Origin: Chitinophagales bacterium
GTDB taxonomy: Bacteria > Bacteroidota > Bacteroidia > Chitinophagales > JADIYW01
NCBI GenBank assembly: GCA_019694955.1
Contig: JAIBAX010000010.1
Location: forward strand, 42,007-106,006
Length of the DNA: 64,000 nucleotides
Direction of reading: 5' to 3'
Shown: positions 18,626-27,801 of the stretch, piece after piece
How positions within the stretch are numbered: the stretch's first letter is position 1
Layout: each line of letters opens with the position of its first letter
Made by a program: the position numbers and the translations under genes
Notes under the pieces: generated by a model
What the model saw: the letters and a program-made list of their open reading frames with translations, nothing else
Told to the model about the DNA's origin: nothing
Databases searched by the model: none

Positions 18626-19285
18626 ATGTACTCTACCGTTATTGAAAATTATATCAAAACCATTTACCACCTGCACCTTCAGCATGAACGTGTTTCTACA
18701 ACTGAGCTCTCGCAGGCACTAAAAGTAAAATCTGCTTCTGTAACAGATATGTTGCAACGCTTAGAGGAAATGGAACTCATCGATTATAAGAAATACCAAG
18801 GTGCCATTCTTACGGAAAAAGGTCATCAGAAAGCGATTGAATTGGTTCGCAAGCACCGACTTTGGGAAGTGTTTTTAGTAGAAAAGCTACAATTCAATTG
18901 GAGTGAAGTACATGCTGTTGCCGAGCAATTGGAACATATTCAATCCGTAAAATTAATCGATAACCTTGAGGCATTTCTGGGCTATCCAAAATGGGATCCG
19001 CATGGCGACCCTATCCCGGATAAAGAAGGAAAGTTTGCACCTAGAGAACAGATTCCATTATTCGATTTAGGCATAGGCGAAACCGGAACAATTCTAGGTG
19101 TTACCGTGGACGATGAACAGTTTCTGCGTTTCTTGGAGCAAACGCAATTGATCATCGGCAAAACGATTACCATAAAAAATTTCCATCAATTTGACGAATC
19201 CATACAAATAGTAATGGAGAAAACAACTATCAATTTATCTAAGAAGGTCGCTACCAGTATTTTGGTAAGAAGAATTGCTTTGTAA
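18626..19285 (+). CDS. DtxR/MntR-family metal-dependent transcriptional regulator
   Basis: 219 residues from the ATG at 18626 (MYSTVIENYIKTIYHL), the conserved start of the family. The N-terminal winged helix is TTELSQALKVKSASVTDMLQRLEEM. The dimerisation and metal-binding part contains HRLWEVFL and the H-x-x-A-E-Q-L-E-H motif (about residues 102-110). A C-terminal FeoA/SH3-like domain (PLFDLGIGETGTILGV) makes it the long DtxR/IdeR type, not the short MntR type. It probably represses metal uptake or activates export genes when Mn2+ or Fe2+ is bound. No transporter gene is adjacent; the divergent neighbour is the aminotransferase. Confidence 0.88.
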   Translation: MYSTVIENYIKTIYHLHLQHERVSTTELSQALKVKSASVTDMLQRLEEMELIDYKKYQGAILTEKGHQKAIELVRKHRLWEVFLVEKLQFNWSEVHAVAEQLEHIQSVKLIDNLEAFLGYPKWDPHGDPIPDKEGKFAPREQIPLFDLGIGETGTILGVTVDDEQFLRFLEQTQLIIGKTITIKNFHQFDESIQIVMEKTTINLSKKVATSILVRRIAL

Positions 19286-19319
19286 GCGTATCTCCTATTG
19301 TGTGTATCGTTCGACCGTC

Positions 19320-19488
19320 AAATTAACCACAAAGTCTGCGAAGTTTATACGCAAAGTTCACAGAGATTTTTGTACAGCGTATTGCGAAGTCAATCTTCAA
19401 ATTTCCAAATCTCCAAATCTCCGTGAACCGTAAATTTTTTCATTCTCACATCTCCAAATTCCCAAATATCTGTGAACCGTGAACTTCC
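19320..19488 (-). repeat. dispersed low-complexity repeat, reverse copy
   Basis: The spacer between the regulator and the hydrolase contains CACAAAGTCTGCGAAGTTTATACGC, TTTCCAAATCTCCAAATCTCCGTGAACCG and TCTCACATCTCCAAATTCCC. These are reverse-complement versions of the units in the 6.4-6.8 kb block. Confidence 0.75.
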
Positions 19489-21273
19489 TTACACCTCCAC
19501 TGGTAAATTTAATACAGAAACCTGCATTGGATCCGTCCTGATATGAAATTTCTCAGGATTGCTATTTTGTTCGTCTAGGTGATGGAAGTGGTCAATGTCG
19601 GCACCAGCAAAGCCCAACTTAATCCGGCTTCCTTTTTGCAGCTGATAAGAGACGGCAAATAAGTCAAAATGTATTTCATACCACGTATCCTTTTCCCACA
19701 CCTGCGCATCTGCTTTGGCAAAGGTTCTATATGGAATCGGCAGAAGAAATGGATTCTCATCATAATGTTTTCTGTGGATGCCACGAATCATACCCTCCGT
19801 AATATAGCGTACTTTGCCATTTGGTAATTGTTCCTCTAAATAAGCAAAGAGTTGTAAATCCGTGGCATCAGATTTTACCTCAATAGATACCGTGGGATGC
19901 CCGGTAATGGTCAATGATTCCGTAAGCGGTTCAGACATGAAATTTATCATCTGTTTTGCCTTAATATGCCTATCGGTATACGCAATCTTTCTTTTATAGC
20001 GATACTTTATTGTAAGACTATTCCAACGTGCACCGCCTCCGGTTCCCAAGTTGCTGTTAATCAAATGCTCATACTCAAAAGCTTTGACGCTACCATCCAG
20101 TATGAGTTGATGGTCTTTCGAGAGTTTCCAAGCTTGATTTACTATATTCTTTGGCGGCCAAATATTGGTTTCTTTCCATACTTCCGCACCAAAAGTATAG
20201 TATTGTAATTTTTTTTCTACAGGCTTTTCTGAAGAACCTTCTTTTAAAAACTTATCAAAAAATGCCATAATATCATCCAACACCTCATAATCAAGTTTAT
20301 TGCTGCGAACAAATGGACTTACATTTTGCGCCGGCCCATGATCCCAAGGACCAATTTTTGCGAGGTGGGTATTTTCCGTTAGTTGGAATCCTTTTAATAC
20401 AGAATTCGCCAGCCCACCGTCATACCAACCACCAATTCTCAGTATGGGCGTTTTTGATGCCGCAATCTTATCTGCATAATGATGCAAACTGAAAGTGTCT
20501 ACAGGCATACCTACTTCCGGATCAATATCGTCGCGAAATTGAATGTTAAAAATGCCTTTGAAAATATCGAAATTTTCTAAGTGTTCCTCCTTTGCTGCAT
20601 CGTATACTGTCTTTTTTTCTTTAGGGTTTCCAATCATCTTAGGCCCACGTGAAATCAACTTCAACACAGGGTTTATGTAGCCAAAATCGTTGGTATCCAA
20701 CGACTTAGTAGTATCTCGCCACACCTCAACAAACTTCCCTTGCCGCACACCCCCCGGCACAATCATATCGCCGTATAAATCAAAGATATTGCTTCTCACC
20801 ACACATGCTTTCAAAGCTGGATGTTGGTTCACCAATATAAACTCTGCAGTTGTACCTAAATACGAAATCCCGGTTGTTCCAACAGCACCGTTTGACCAAC
20901 TTTGTTGTGTAATCCAATCTAAAATATCTTTACCATCTTCTACCTCTTGCGGACTAAACTCCATTTTTCTGGTGCCGTAGGAGGCGCCGGTTCCACGTAC
21001 ATCTACTATAACCACCGCATAACCATTTTTCGTATAATGCGCCACTTCCTTTTTTTTCACCTGACCGAAAATAGGTCCTACAAACCCTAAGATACGCTTC
21101 GGTTCAAATGTTCTGACATATCTTGTCAGAAACAAAATAGCGGGCACGGGTGCTCGCATATTTTTAGGTAGAAAAATATCGGATGCTAACCGCACACCAT
21201 CGCGCATTTCAATAAATTCCGAATGGTAAAGGTAATTTTTAGTAACTCGTATAGAAGTAGATGTATTGTCCAT
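19489..21273 (-). CDS. CocE/NonD family hydrolase (S15 peptidase-like)
   Basis: 594-residue alpha/beta hydrolase of the X-Pro dipeptidyl-peptidase/cocaine esterase group. The nucleophile elbow is GISYLG, after VDVRGTGASYG. The catalytic Asp is probably in IGGWYDGG and the His in GPWDHGP. A C-terminal jelly-roll (S15 C-terminal) domain follows, with SIEVKSDATDLQLFAYLEE and KGSRIKLGFAGADIDHF. No signal peptide is visible, so it is probably cytoplasmic. Substrates may be acyl esters, amides or peptides with an N-terminal acyl or proline group. It stands alone, divergent from lon. Confidence 0.88.
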   Translation of the reverse strand: MDNTSTSIRVTKNYLYHSEFIEMRDGVRLASDIFLPKNMRAPVPAILFLTRYVRTFEPKRILGFVGPIFGQVKKKEVAHYTKNGYAVVIVDVRGTGASYGTRKMEFSPQEVEDGKDILDWITQQSWSNGAVGTTGISYLGTTAEFILVNQHPALKACVVRSNIFDLYGDMIVPGGVRQGKFVEVWRDTTKSLDTNDFGYINPVLKLISRGPKMIGNPKEKKTVYDAAKEEHLENFDIFKGIFNIQFRDDIDPEVGMPVDTFSLHHYADKIAASKTPILRIGGWYDGGLANSVLKGFQLTENTHLAKIGPWDHGPAQNVSPFVRSNKLDYEVLDDIMAFFDKFLKEGSSEKPVEKKLQYYTFGAEVWKETNIWPPKNIVNQAWKLSKDHQLILDGSVKAFEYEHLINSNLGTGGGARWNSLTIKYRYKRKIAYTDRHIKAKQMINFMSEPLTESLTITGHPTVSIEVKSDATDLQLFAYLEEQLPNGKVRYITEGMIRGIHRKHYDENPFLLPIPYRTFAKADAQVWEKDTWYEIHFDLFAVSYQLQKGSRIKLGFAGADIDHFHHLDEQNSNPEKFHIRTDPMQVSVLNLPVEV

Positions 21274-21390
21274 AATGATTCCATTAAAATTCTAACGAAT
21301 ATAAAAACAACCTATACATATCTATCTATAAAATAATTTTTTACAAAAACATTAACAAAAACTTGGATGAATGGTTAAATGTCATTGGTT

Positions 21391-21443
21391 ATTGGTCAAT
21401 AGTCATTTGTCAATAGAAGCTACGCAAATGACCATTGACCAAT
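21391..21443. repeat. inverted repeat upstream of lon
   Basis: ATTGGTCAATAGTCATTTG (21391-21409) and CAAATGACCATTGACCAAT (21425-21443) form arms of 19 bases with one mismatch and a 15-base loop. It sits in the 301-bp gap between the divergent hydrolase and lon. TAACTTTG (21535-21542) nearer to lon is a possible -7 box. Confidence 0.7.
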
Positions 21444-21574
21444 GACTTCAACTGCACCACTGACAATTTGTCGCAAATTTACTCATGGAACGGGATTTGA
21501 AACTAATTTCCCTGCAACTGTGTGCCAAATTGCTTAACTTTGCACACTTTTTTGAAATTACACGATAATAATAT

Positions 21575-24028
21575 ATGTTTGAACAACTTGGTATGCCCGG
21601 AATGATGGAAGAAGATGTTGAGATGGTTCCCATGCTTTCATTAGAAGAAGACGATGATAGCCCGAATGAAGAGATAAAAAACCCTGTCCCACTATTACCG
21701 CTTAGAAACAATGTACTATTTCCCGGCGTAGTCATCCCTATCGCTGTGGGTAGAGACAAGTCTATCAGTGCCGTAAAAAAGGCTTATAAAGGAAATAAAT
21801 TTGTTGGTGTAATAGCCCAAAAAGATACCCAAATTGAAGAGCCGGAACCCAGCGATTTATACAATATTGGCACTGTCGCCCGTATAGTGAAGATGTTGAA
21901 AATGCCTGATGGTGGCACAACATTGATAATACAAGGCGTCCGACGGTTTGAGTTACTAGAAATTGTTTCTAATGAGCCGCACTTCGAAGCAAACATCCAA
22001 TTATTTGACGATACCAAACCGAAATTTACGCAGGAAGTAAAGGCCATCATGTCGAATATGAAGGAACTGGCACAGCGTATTATCGAGCATTCTCCGCAAA
22101 TTCCTAATGAAGCTCGTGTTATCGTAATGAATATTAAGAATCTCCATTTCTTATGTCATTTTATTGCCTCCAATCTAAATATTGAAACGACTCATAAACA
22201 AGAAATTCTAGCGATTGATTCAATCATCGACCGTGCACAGAAGGTGATGACACACATGAATCAGGAATTCCAGTTGCTAGAGTTGAAAAACAGTATTCAG
22301 AATAAAGTTCGCACCGATATCGACAAGCAACAGCGCGATTATTTCCTTCATCAACAGATGAAAACCATTCAGGAAGAGTTAGGAGGAGATTCTTTCCAAC
22401 AGGAAATCCTGAAAATGCGAGAAAAAGCGCAGACCAAAAAATGGAACAAGTCCGTTGAAGAAACCTTCAACATGGAAATCAATAAACTGCAACGCATCAA
22501 CCCGGCAGCAGCAGAATACTCGATTATCCTCAATTATTTAGAACTTTTACTAGAACTTCCCTGGGGTGAATACACAAACGACAATTTTGATTTAAATAGA
22601 GCCATCAGCATTTTAGACGATGACCATTACGGCCTAGAAAAAGTGAAAGACCGAATTGTGGAATACCTTGCCGTATTAAAACTAAAAGGAGATTTAAAAT
22701 CACCTATTTTGTGTTTTGTGGGCCCTCCGGGCGTGGGAAAAACTTCATTGGGAAAATCTATTGCAAAGGCGCTGGAAAGAAAGTATATCCGCATGTCGTT
22801 GGGTGGTTTGCATGATGAATCCGAAATTCGGGGGCATAGAAAAACATATATCGGTGCTATGCCGGGGCGCATTTTGGCCAACCTTAAAAAGGCACAATCT
22901 TCCAATCCCGTATTCATTTTAGATGAAATTGACAAAGTCGGCAAAGACCACCGCGGCGATCCTTCTTCTGCCCTTTTGGAAGTATTAGATCCGGAACAAA
23001 ACAGTACCTTTTACGATAATTTTCTTGAATTAGATTATGATTTGTCCAAGGTGATGTTCATCGCTACCGCCAATGACTTGCGCAGCATACAACCGGCGCT
23101 TCGCGACAGGATGGAAATCATCTATATCAGCGGATATTCCATTGAAGAAAAGGTGCAAATTGCCCTAAAACATCTGGTTAAAAAGCAAAGAGAAGCGCAT
23201 GGATTGAAAGCAAATCAGGTAAAAATAACGGCACCTGTCATTCAGCAGTTGATACAAGACTATACGCGTGAGTCAGGAGTACGTGAGTTGGATCGTGTCA
23301 TTGCAGCCGTTATGAGACATGTTGCCAAACACGTTGCCATGGAACAAGTGTATGACAGCAATATCAAAATAAAAGATTTATTCAATATCCTAGGCAAAAA
23401 GAAGTATTCTAACGATTTATACCAGAACGAAAACCCTCCCGGCGTTTCTGTTGGGTTGGCGTGGACATCTGTCGGTGGGGATATTTTGTTCATTGAAACA
23501 AGCATATGCGAAGGGAAAGGCAACCTAACTATTACCGGAAACCTCGGCAATGTATTCAAAGAATCTGCTAATACGGCATTGTCATATCTTCGTTCAAGGG
23601 CGAAAGATTTGAATATTCCGCAAGATGCTTTCAACAACTTCAACCTCCATCTACACGTGCCGGAAGGCGCAACACCCAAAGACGGCCCTTCTGCAGGGAT
23701 AGCCATTTTTACAGCTTTTGCTTCCCAACTGACGCAAAAAAGGGTGAAACCATTCTTAGCAATGACAGGAGAAATTACGCTTAGAGGAAAGGTTTTACCA
23801 GTAGGCGGTATCAAAGAAAAGGTGTTGGCAGCAAAACGCTCCGGCATCAAAGAAATCATCCTTTGCAAAGAAAACGAAAAAGACATCTTAGATATCAACC
23901 AGGATTTCCTAAAAGGACTTCATTTCCATTACGTTGACCATGTGGACGAAGTGATGGCGTTGAGTTTGGAAAAAGAGAAAGTCAAAAATGTGTTGAATTT
24001 TGTTGTTAAAAAGGAGGAGAAGGTTTGA
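21575..24028 (+). CDS. lon: ATP-dependent protease La (Lon)
   Basis: 817-residue cytoplasmic AAA+ serine protease that degrades damaged and regulatory proteins. An acidic N-terminal extension (EEDVEMVPMLSLEEDDD) precedes the LON substrate-binding domain (VPLLPLRNNVLFPGVVIP). Walker A GPPGVGKT is at residues 383-390 and Walker B is VFILDEIDK. The protease domain has the Ser-Lys dyad: Ser706 in PKDGPSAG and Lys749 in GGIKEKVLAAK. The length is normal. It is monocistronic, and its 3' end touches a tandem repeat array three bases after the stop. Confidence 0.97.
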   Translation: MFEQLGMPGMMEEDVEMVPMLSLEEDDDSPNEEIKNPVPLLPLRNNVLFPGVVIPIAVGRDKSISAVKKAYKGNKFVGVIAQKDTQIEEPEPSDLYNIGTVARIVKMLKMPDGGTTLIIQGVRRFELLEIVSNEPHFEANIQLFDDTKPKFTQEVKAIMSNMKELAQRIIEHSPQIPNEARVIVMNIKNLHFLCHFIASNLNIETTHKQEILAIDSIIDRAQKVMTHMNQEFQLLELKNSIQNKVRTDIDKQQRDYFLHQQMKTIQEELGGDSFQQEILKMREKAQTKKWNKSVEETFNMEINKLQRINPAAAEYSIILNYLELLLELPWGEYTNDNFDLNRAISILDDDHYGLEKVKDRIVEYLAVLKLKGDLKSPILCFVGPPGVGKTSLGKSIAKALERKYIRMSLGGLHDESEIRGHRKTYIGAMPGRILANLKKAQSSNPVFILDEIDKVGKDHRGDPSSALLEVLDPEQNSTFYDNFLELDYDLSKVMFIATANDLRSIQPALRDRMEIIYISGYSIEEKVQIALKHLVKKQREAHGLKANQVKITAPVIQQLIQDYTRESGVRELDRVIAAVMRHVAKHVAMEQVYDSNIKIKDLFNILGKKKYSNDLYQNENPPGVSVGLAWTSVGGDILFIETSICEGKGNLTITGNLGNVFKESANTALSYLRSRAKDLNIPQDAFNNFNLHLHVPEGATPKDGPSAGIAIFTAFASQLTQKRVKPFLAMTGEITLRGKVLPVGGIKEKVLAAKRSGIKEIILCKENEKDILDINQDFLKGLHFHYVDHVDEVMALSLEKEKVKNVLNFVVKKEEKV

Positions 24029-24030
24029 TT

Positions 24031-24290
24031 GGATGTTGAATGATAAATGTTGAATTTTAAATGTGTTTCATCTATAATTTTGAATTTAAAATTTATAATT
24101 AAAAATTAAAAATTGGATTTCATCGCCTTTGAATGTAATGTTCGGTTTTGAATGCCAATGTTCAATCAAACGATTTCGATGTTAAATGATAGATGTTAAA
24201 TTTTAGATGCTCTTTTATTTAAAATTTTGAATTTAAAATTTATAATTAAAGATTAATTTGTCATTCTATATTTAAGATTAAAATTTACTT
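24031..24290. repeat. tandem ~150-bp repeat array, left part (about two units)
   Basis: Two copies of an AT-rich unit, anchored by GATGTTRAATGATARATGTT at 24031 and CGATGTTAAATGATAGATGTT at 24177 (period 146). Each unit contains the block AATTTTGAATTTAAAATTTATAATTAAA and a TCATCGCCTTT-GAATGTAATGTTC segment. The second copy fades out just before the ATP-grasp gene. Confidence 0.9.
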
Positions 24291-24310
24291 TGGTATCAAT
24301 AAGGCATTTT

Positions 24311-25135
24311 ATGAAAAGAATTCATTGGATTTTGCAAAGCAATTTAATTAGAGAGCAGACGCTTAACCAAATTAAGAATGCCCTTGTAGAGGACAATGTA
24401 TCTTTTGAAGAAGTAAGAGTCATTCCCTTTTCTGATGAATTGCCAACAATTGAGAGAAAAGAAGATATAAATGTATTTTATGGTTCAACAACTTTAATTT
24501 TAAATGCTTATAAAAAATGGGGTACATCCGAAGGGATTTTCTATGATCACAGAAATTTTAACATGAAAACTTATTTAGAAAAGTGGGGTGTTAAAATGTT
24601 AAATTCAGATAGTAAAATATTTACCTTTAAAGAAATTGTGGCATTAAAATTACGAGAAAATAGTGTTTGGTTTTTAAGACCAATTGAAGATGATAAATCA
24701 TTCTCTGGTTGTATAATGACATTTAAAGAGATTATCGATTTTGAGAAAAAATTGTTAGATTCTAACAATCCTTACTTATCAACTGAAACATTAGTTGCAA
24801 TAAGTTCCGTAAAATCAATATCTAAAGAATGGAGATTATTTATTATTGACAAAATGGTAGTTTCTGCTTGTAGATACATGTTGAATGGTTCTTTAGATAT
24901 AGATGATAAAGACATTCCAAAAGAATTGATAGTATTTGCTGAAGAATGTTGTAGGGAATATGTTCCCGCTGATATATTTGTCATGGATATTGCATTTTTC
25001 AAGGAAAGGTTTCATATAGTAGAATGTAATTGTTTCAATGATTCAGGCTTTTACAAACATGATATTCTTAAAATCATCCATGGTGTTAACGAATATTTTG
25101 AGAGGTGTTCGATGTTAAATGATAAATTGAATTGA
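24311..25135 (+). CDS. ATP-grasp domain protein, R2K/DUF4343-like
   Basis: 274 residues from the ATG at 24311; a TTG start seven codons earlier is possible. The middle and C-terminal regions fit the ATP-grasp R2K clade: a Lys/Arg-rich loop (WFLRPIEDDKSFSG), SKEWRLFIIDKMVVSACRYM with the conserved E-W-R, and the metal-binding end FVMDIAFFKERFHIVECNCFNDSGFY with D, E and N. R2K enzymes ligate amine-containing groups to proteins or peptides; the target here is unknown. The gene is very AT-rich and lies inside a tandem repeat array, and its last ~9 codons are repeat sequence. It is isolated and probably acquired. Confidence 0.8.
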   Translation: MKRIHWILQSNLIREQTLNQIKNALVEDNVSFEEVRVIPFSDELPTIERKEDINVFYGSTTLILNAYKKWGTSEGIFYDHRNFNMKTYLEKWGVKMLNSDSKIFTFKEIVALKLRENSVWFLRPIEDDKSFSGCIMTFKEIIDFEKKLLDSNNPYLSTETLVAISSVKSISKEWRLFIIDKMVVSACRYMLNGSLDIDDKDIPKELIVFAEECCREYVPADIFVMDIAFFKERFHIVECNCFNDSGFYKHDILKIIHGVNEYFERCSMLNDKLN

Positions 25136-26056
25136 AAATTTATAATTAAAAATTGATCATTTTTTTTCATTGAAGTTGGAAGTAATATTTGGCTTTGAAT
25201 GACAATGTTCAATCAAACGATTTCGATGTTAAATTTTAGATGCTCTTTTACCTAAAATTTTGAATTTAAAAGATTAAAAATTTATAATTAAAGATTAAAA
25301 ATTGGTCATTTTTTTCATTGAAGTTGGAAGTAATGTTCAGTTTTGAATAAGAATGCTCAATCAAAAGATTCGATGTTAAATGATAAATGTTGAATTTTAG
25401 ATGCTCTCTCATCTATAATTTTGAATTTAAAATTTATAATTAAAGGTTAAAAATTGGTCATTGGATTTCATCGCCTTTGGAAGTAATGTTCAGTTTTGAA
25501 TAAGAATGCGCAATCAAAAGATTTCGATGTTAAATGATAGATGTTGAATTTTAGATGCTCTCTCATCTATAATTTTGAATTTAAAATTTATAATTAAAGA
25601 TTAAAAATTGGTCATTGTATTTCTTCGCAGTTGGAAGTATAGTTCGGTTCTGGATAAGAATACTCAATCAAAAGATTCGATGTTAAATGATAAATGTTGA
25701 ATTTTAGATGCTCTTTTACCTAAAATTTTGAATTTAAAAGATTAAAAATTTATAATTAAAGATTAAAAATTGGTCATTGTATTTCATCGCCTTTGGAAGT
25801 AATGTTCAGTTTTGAATAAGAATGCTCAATCAAAAGATTTCGATGTTAAATGATAGATGTTGAATTTTAAATGTGTTTCATCTATAATTTTGAATTTAAA
25901 ATTTATAATTAAAAATTGGTCATTGGATTTCATCGCCTTTGAATGTATAGTTCGGTTTTGGATAAGAATGCTCAATCAAAAGATTTCGATTTTAAATGAT
26001 AAATGTTGAATTTTAAATGTGTTTCATCTAAAATTTTGAATTTAAAATTTATAATT
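25110..26056. repeat. tandem ~150-bp repeat array, right part (about seven units)
   Basis: Units begin with CGATGTTAAATG or a close variant at 25110, 25224, 25371, 25525, 25678, 25841 and 25987, giving periods of 114 (deleted copy), 147, 154, 153, 163 and 146. Every unit carries AATTTTGAATTTAAAA, TTTATAATTAAAGATTAAAAATTGGTCATT and AATGTTCAGTTTTGAATAAGAATGCTCAATCAAAAGATTT. Copies differ by point changes and small indels. The array reaches the stop codon of the convergent sigma-factor gene and no other gene is seen. Confidence 0.93.
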
Positions 26057-26058
26057 AC

Positions 26059-26658
26059 TTAAAACTTCCCTTCCTGCCCTTTCAGTTGTGCAAAAAGAAC
26101 TTTTTTGGCTCTGTGCAATTGTACTTTTACAGTTCCAAGAGGCATTTTTAGTTGTTCAGCGATTTCTTCATAGGTGAGTTCTTCAAAATAGCGGAGTTCC
26201 AACAGTTTTCTAAAAATGGGATCCATTTGCTCTACGATGTATTTTATCAGTTGGGCGCGTTGCTTCTTGATATATTTCTCTTCCGGTCCCAACTCTACTG
26301 TCAGCAATTGTATTTCGCTCTTTTCAGACATATCCGGATCCGTCTGCAATGCTACGGTTTGCAATTTCTTTTTTCTCAAAAAATCTATTCCTGTGTTGGT
26401 TGCGATGCGAAACAACCAGGTTGAAAAGGCGAAATTCGGTTGATACTTATCCAAATGATGGAAGGCTTTATGAAAAGCTTCTAACGTTATGTCTTCGGCA
26501 TCTTCTGGATTGCCTATCATTTTCAACAACATAAAAAATACCGGATTCCAATACTTATCTACCAAAAATGCATACGCCTTCTGATCCTTTTCTTTTGCTT
26601 TCAGGATATATTCCCAGTCTTCTTGGAAATTGGGCGGTATGGGGAATTTCATTTCCAT
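26059..26658 (-). CDS. ECF RNA polymerase sigma factor
   Basis: 199 residues from the ATG at 26658 (MEMKFPIPPNF; a second ATG at 26652). Region 2 is YAFLVDKYWNPVFFMLLKMIGNPEDAEDITLEAFHKAF, with the DAEDITLEAF core. Region 4 is LRYFEELTYEEIAEQLKMPLGTVKVQLHRAKKVL. It is therefore an extracytoplasmic-function sigma factor. No anti-sigma or SusC/D gene is adjacent. Instead it overlaps the 3' end of a membrane glycosyltransferase by ten bases, so translation is probably coupled. The target genes are unknown. Confidence 0.9.
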   Translation of the reverse strand: MEMKFPIPPNFQEDWEYILKAKEKDQKAYAFLVDKYWNPVFFMLLKMIGNPEDAEDITLEAFHKAFHHLDKYQPNFAFSTWLFRIATNTGIDFLRKKKLQTVALQTDPDMSEKSEIQLLTVELGPEEKYIKKQRAQLIKYIVEQMDPIFRKLLELRYFEELTYEEIAEQLKMPLGTVKVQLHRAKKVLFAQLKGQEGKF

Positions 26659-27752
26659 CTTTTCGTTGGCCACCAAGATGATTTTAAACCTAATGGCACT
26701 GCTATCATAATATAAACTAAGTCTAATACTGGAGCCATCATCCAAAAGTATCGTTCTTTTGTTTTCGCGGCCATCCAAACACTTAAAAAGTATATAGCAA
26801 AAATAGTTCCTGAAAATGCCTTATGAACTATTTCCCACCCACTATAACACCATAACAGGAAAAATGTTATCCAAAACAGCCATTTTGTTGCAAGAAATAG
26901 TCCCAGCAAAAATTGATGTATTTTCTTGTAACGTATTCCGGTAGCATAATGTCGCTGTTTTTGAATCAACCAACTGCGAAAATCCGCTGGTGCTTTCGAA
27001 TATGTAAACGACTCCCTATCTAATACATATGTGCAATTCTTTGAAGTAGCTACCGCATTCACAAATAAATCATCATCGCCGGAGCTGAGGTCATCATGCA
27101 TATTGATATCTTGCTGAAAGAGCGACTTTTTATAGGCAATATTTCTTCCTACGCCCATATACGGCAATCCTATATGACAAAAATTCAGGTATTGCATGAC
27201 CACTAACATCGTCTCATATCTGGCAAGCATGTTTACAAAGCTGGCTTCTGTCTCATACAAACCTACCCCTAAAACGATTTCTTTCGAAGGCAACATCCCA
27301 ACGGACATCTTTTCTAACCATTGATTTGTTGCAGGTTCACAATCAGCATCTGTTAGAACAACCCATTCGTTTCGGGTCTGCTGGATACCAAATGCCAATG
27401 CTTCCTTCTTTCCAACACCTTTTTTCATTTCCGGTGAAAATTGAAAAACACGTAAATTGGCATAATCTTTTGAGAACGCTGCTAAAATGTTCCACGTCTC
27501 ATCTTTAGAACCGTCATCAATGACGATAACTTCATAATTACCATACTGTTGCGAAAGGATTTTGGGCAAGTTAGAAAGGAGATTTTTTGCTTCGTTCTTC
27601 GCACATATCACGACAGAAAGTGGAATCATGGAAGAATTGCTTACCTTTGTCCGTTCTTTTGGCAAAAGTATAGGTGTAAATACCAACAGATAATAAACGG
27701 TCTGTATAATTGCTGCGGCAAGGAATATAACGTATAAGACATCTAAAACCAT
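26649..27752 (-). CDS. membrane glycosyltransferase, family 2
   Basis: 367 residues from the ATG at 27752 (MVLDVLYVIFLAAAIIQTVYY). One N-terminal membrane segment is followed by the GT2 GT-A domain: PLSVVICAKNEAKNL, VIVIDDGSKDET, VVLTDADCEP (metal-binding D-A-D) and SSGDDDLFVN (catalytic acidic region). The W-I-Q-K-Q-R-H-Y motif resembles the QxxRW motif of processive synthases. Two to three C-terminal membrane segments follow (FLGLFLATKWLFWITFFLLW and FAIYFLSVW). It probably adds sugars to a lipid or surface glycan at the inner membrane. It overlaps the sigma factor and is divergent from tgt, 49 bp away. Confidence 0.88.
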   Translation of the reverse strand: MVLDVLYVIFLAAAIIQTVYYLLVFTPILLPKERTKVSNSSMIPLSVVICAKNEAKNLLSNLPKILSQQYGNYEVIVIDDGSKDETWNILAAFSKDYANLRVFQFSPEMKKGVGKKEALAFGIQQTRNEWVVLTDADCEPATNQWLEKMSVGMLPSKEIVLGVGLYETEASFVNMLARYETMLVVMQYLNFCHIGLPYMGVGRNIAYKKSLFQQDINMHDDLSSGDDDLFVNAVATSKNCTYVLDRESFTYSKAPADFRSWLIQKQRHYATGIRYKKIHQFLLGLFLATKWLFWITFFLLWCYSGWEIVHKAFSGTIFAIYFLSVWMAAKTKERYFWMMAPVLDLVYIMIAVPLGLKSSWWPTKRWK

Positions 27753-27801
27753 GAAGGGACTAAAATAGGAAAAATTCTTTACGGTAAAGGAAAGACTTAA
27801 G

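Noticed and set aside
18491..18685. 65-residue N-terminal extension of the class V aminotransferase
   Set aside because: It extends into the start of the divergent DtxR-family gene, and the family N-terminus begins at the ATG at 18490.
24031..26056. CRISPR array
   Set aside because: Units of ~150 bp are similar over their whole length with no short conserved repeat alternating with unique 30-40 bp spacers, and no cas gene is present.
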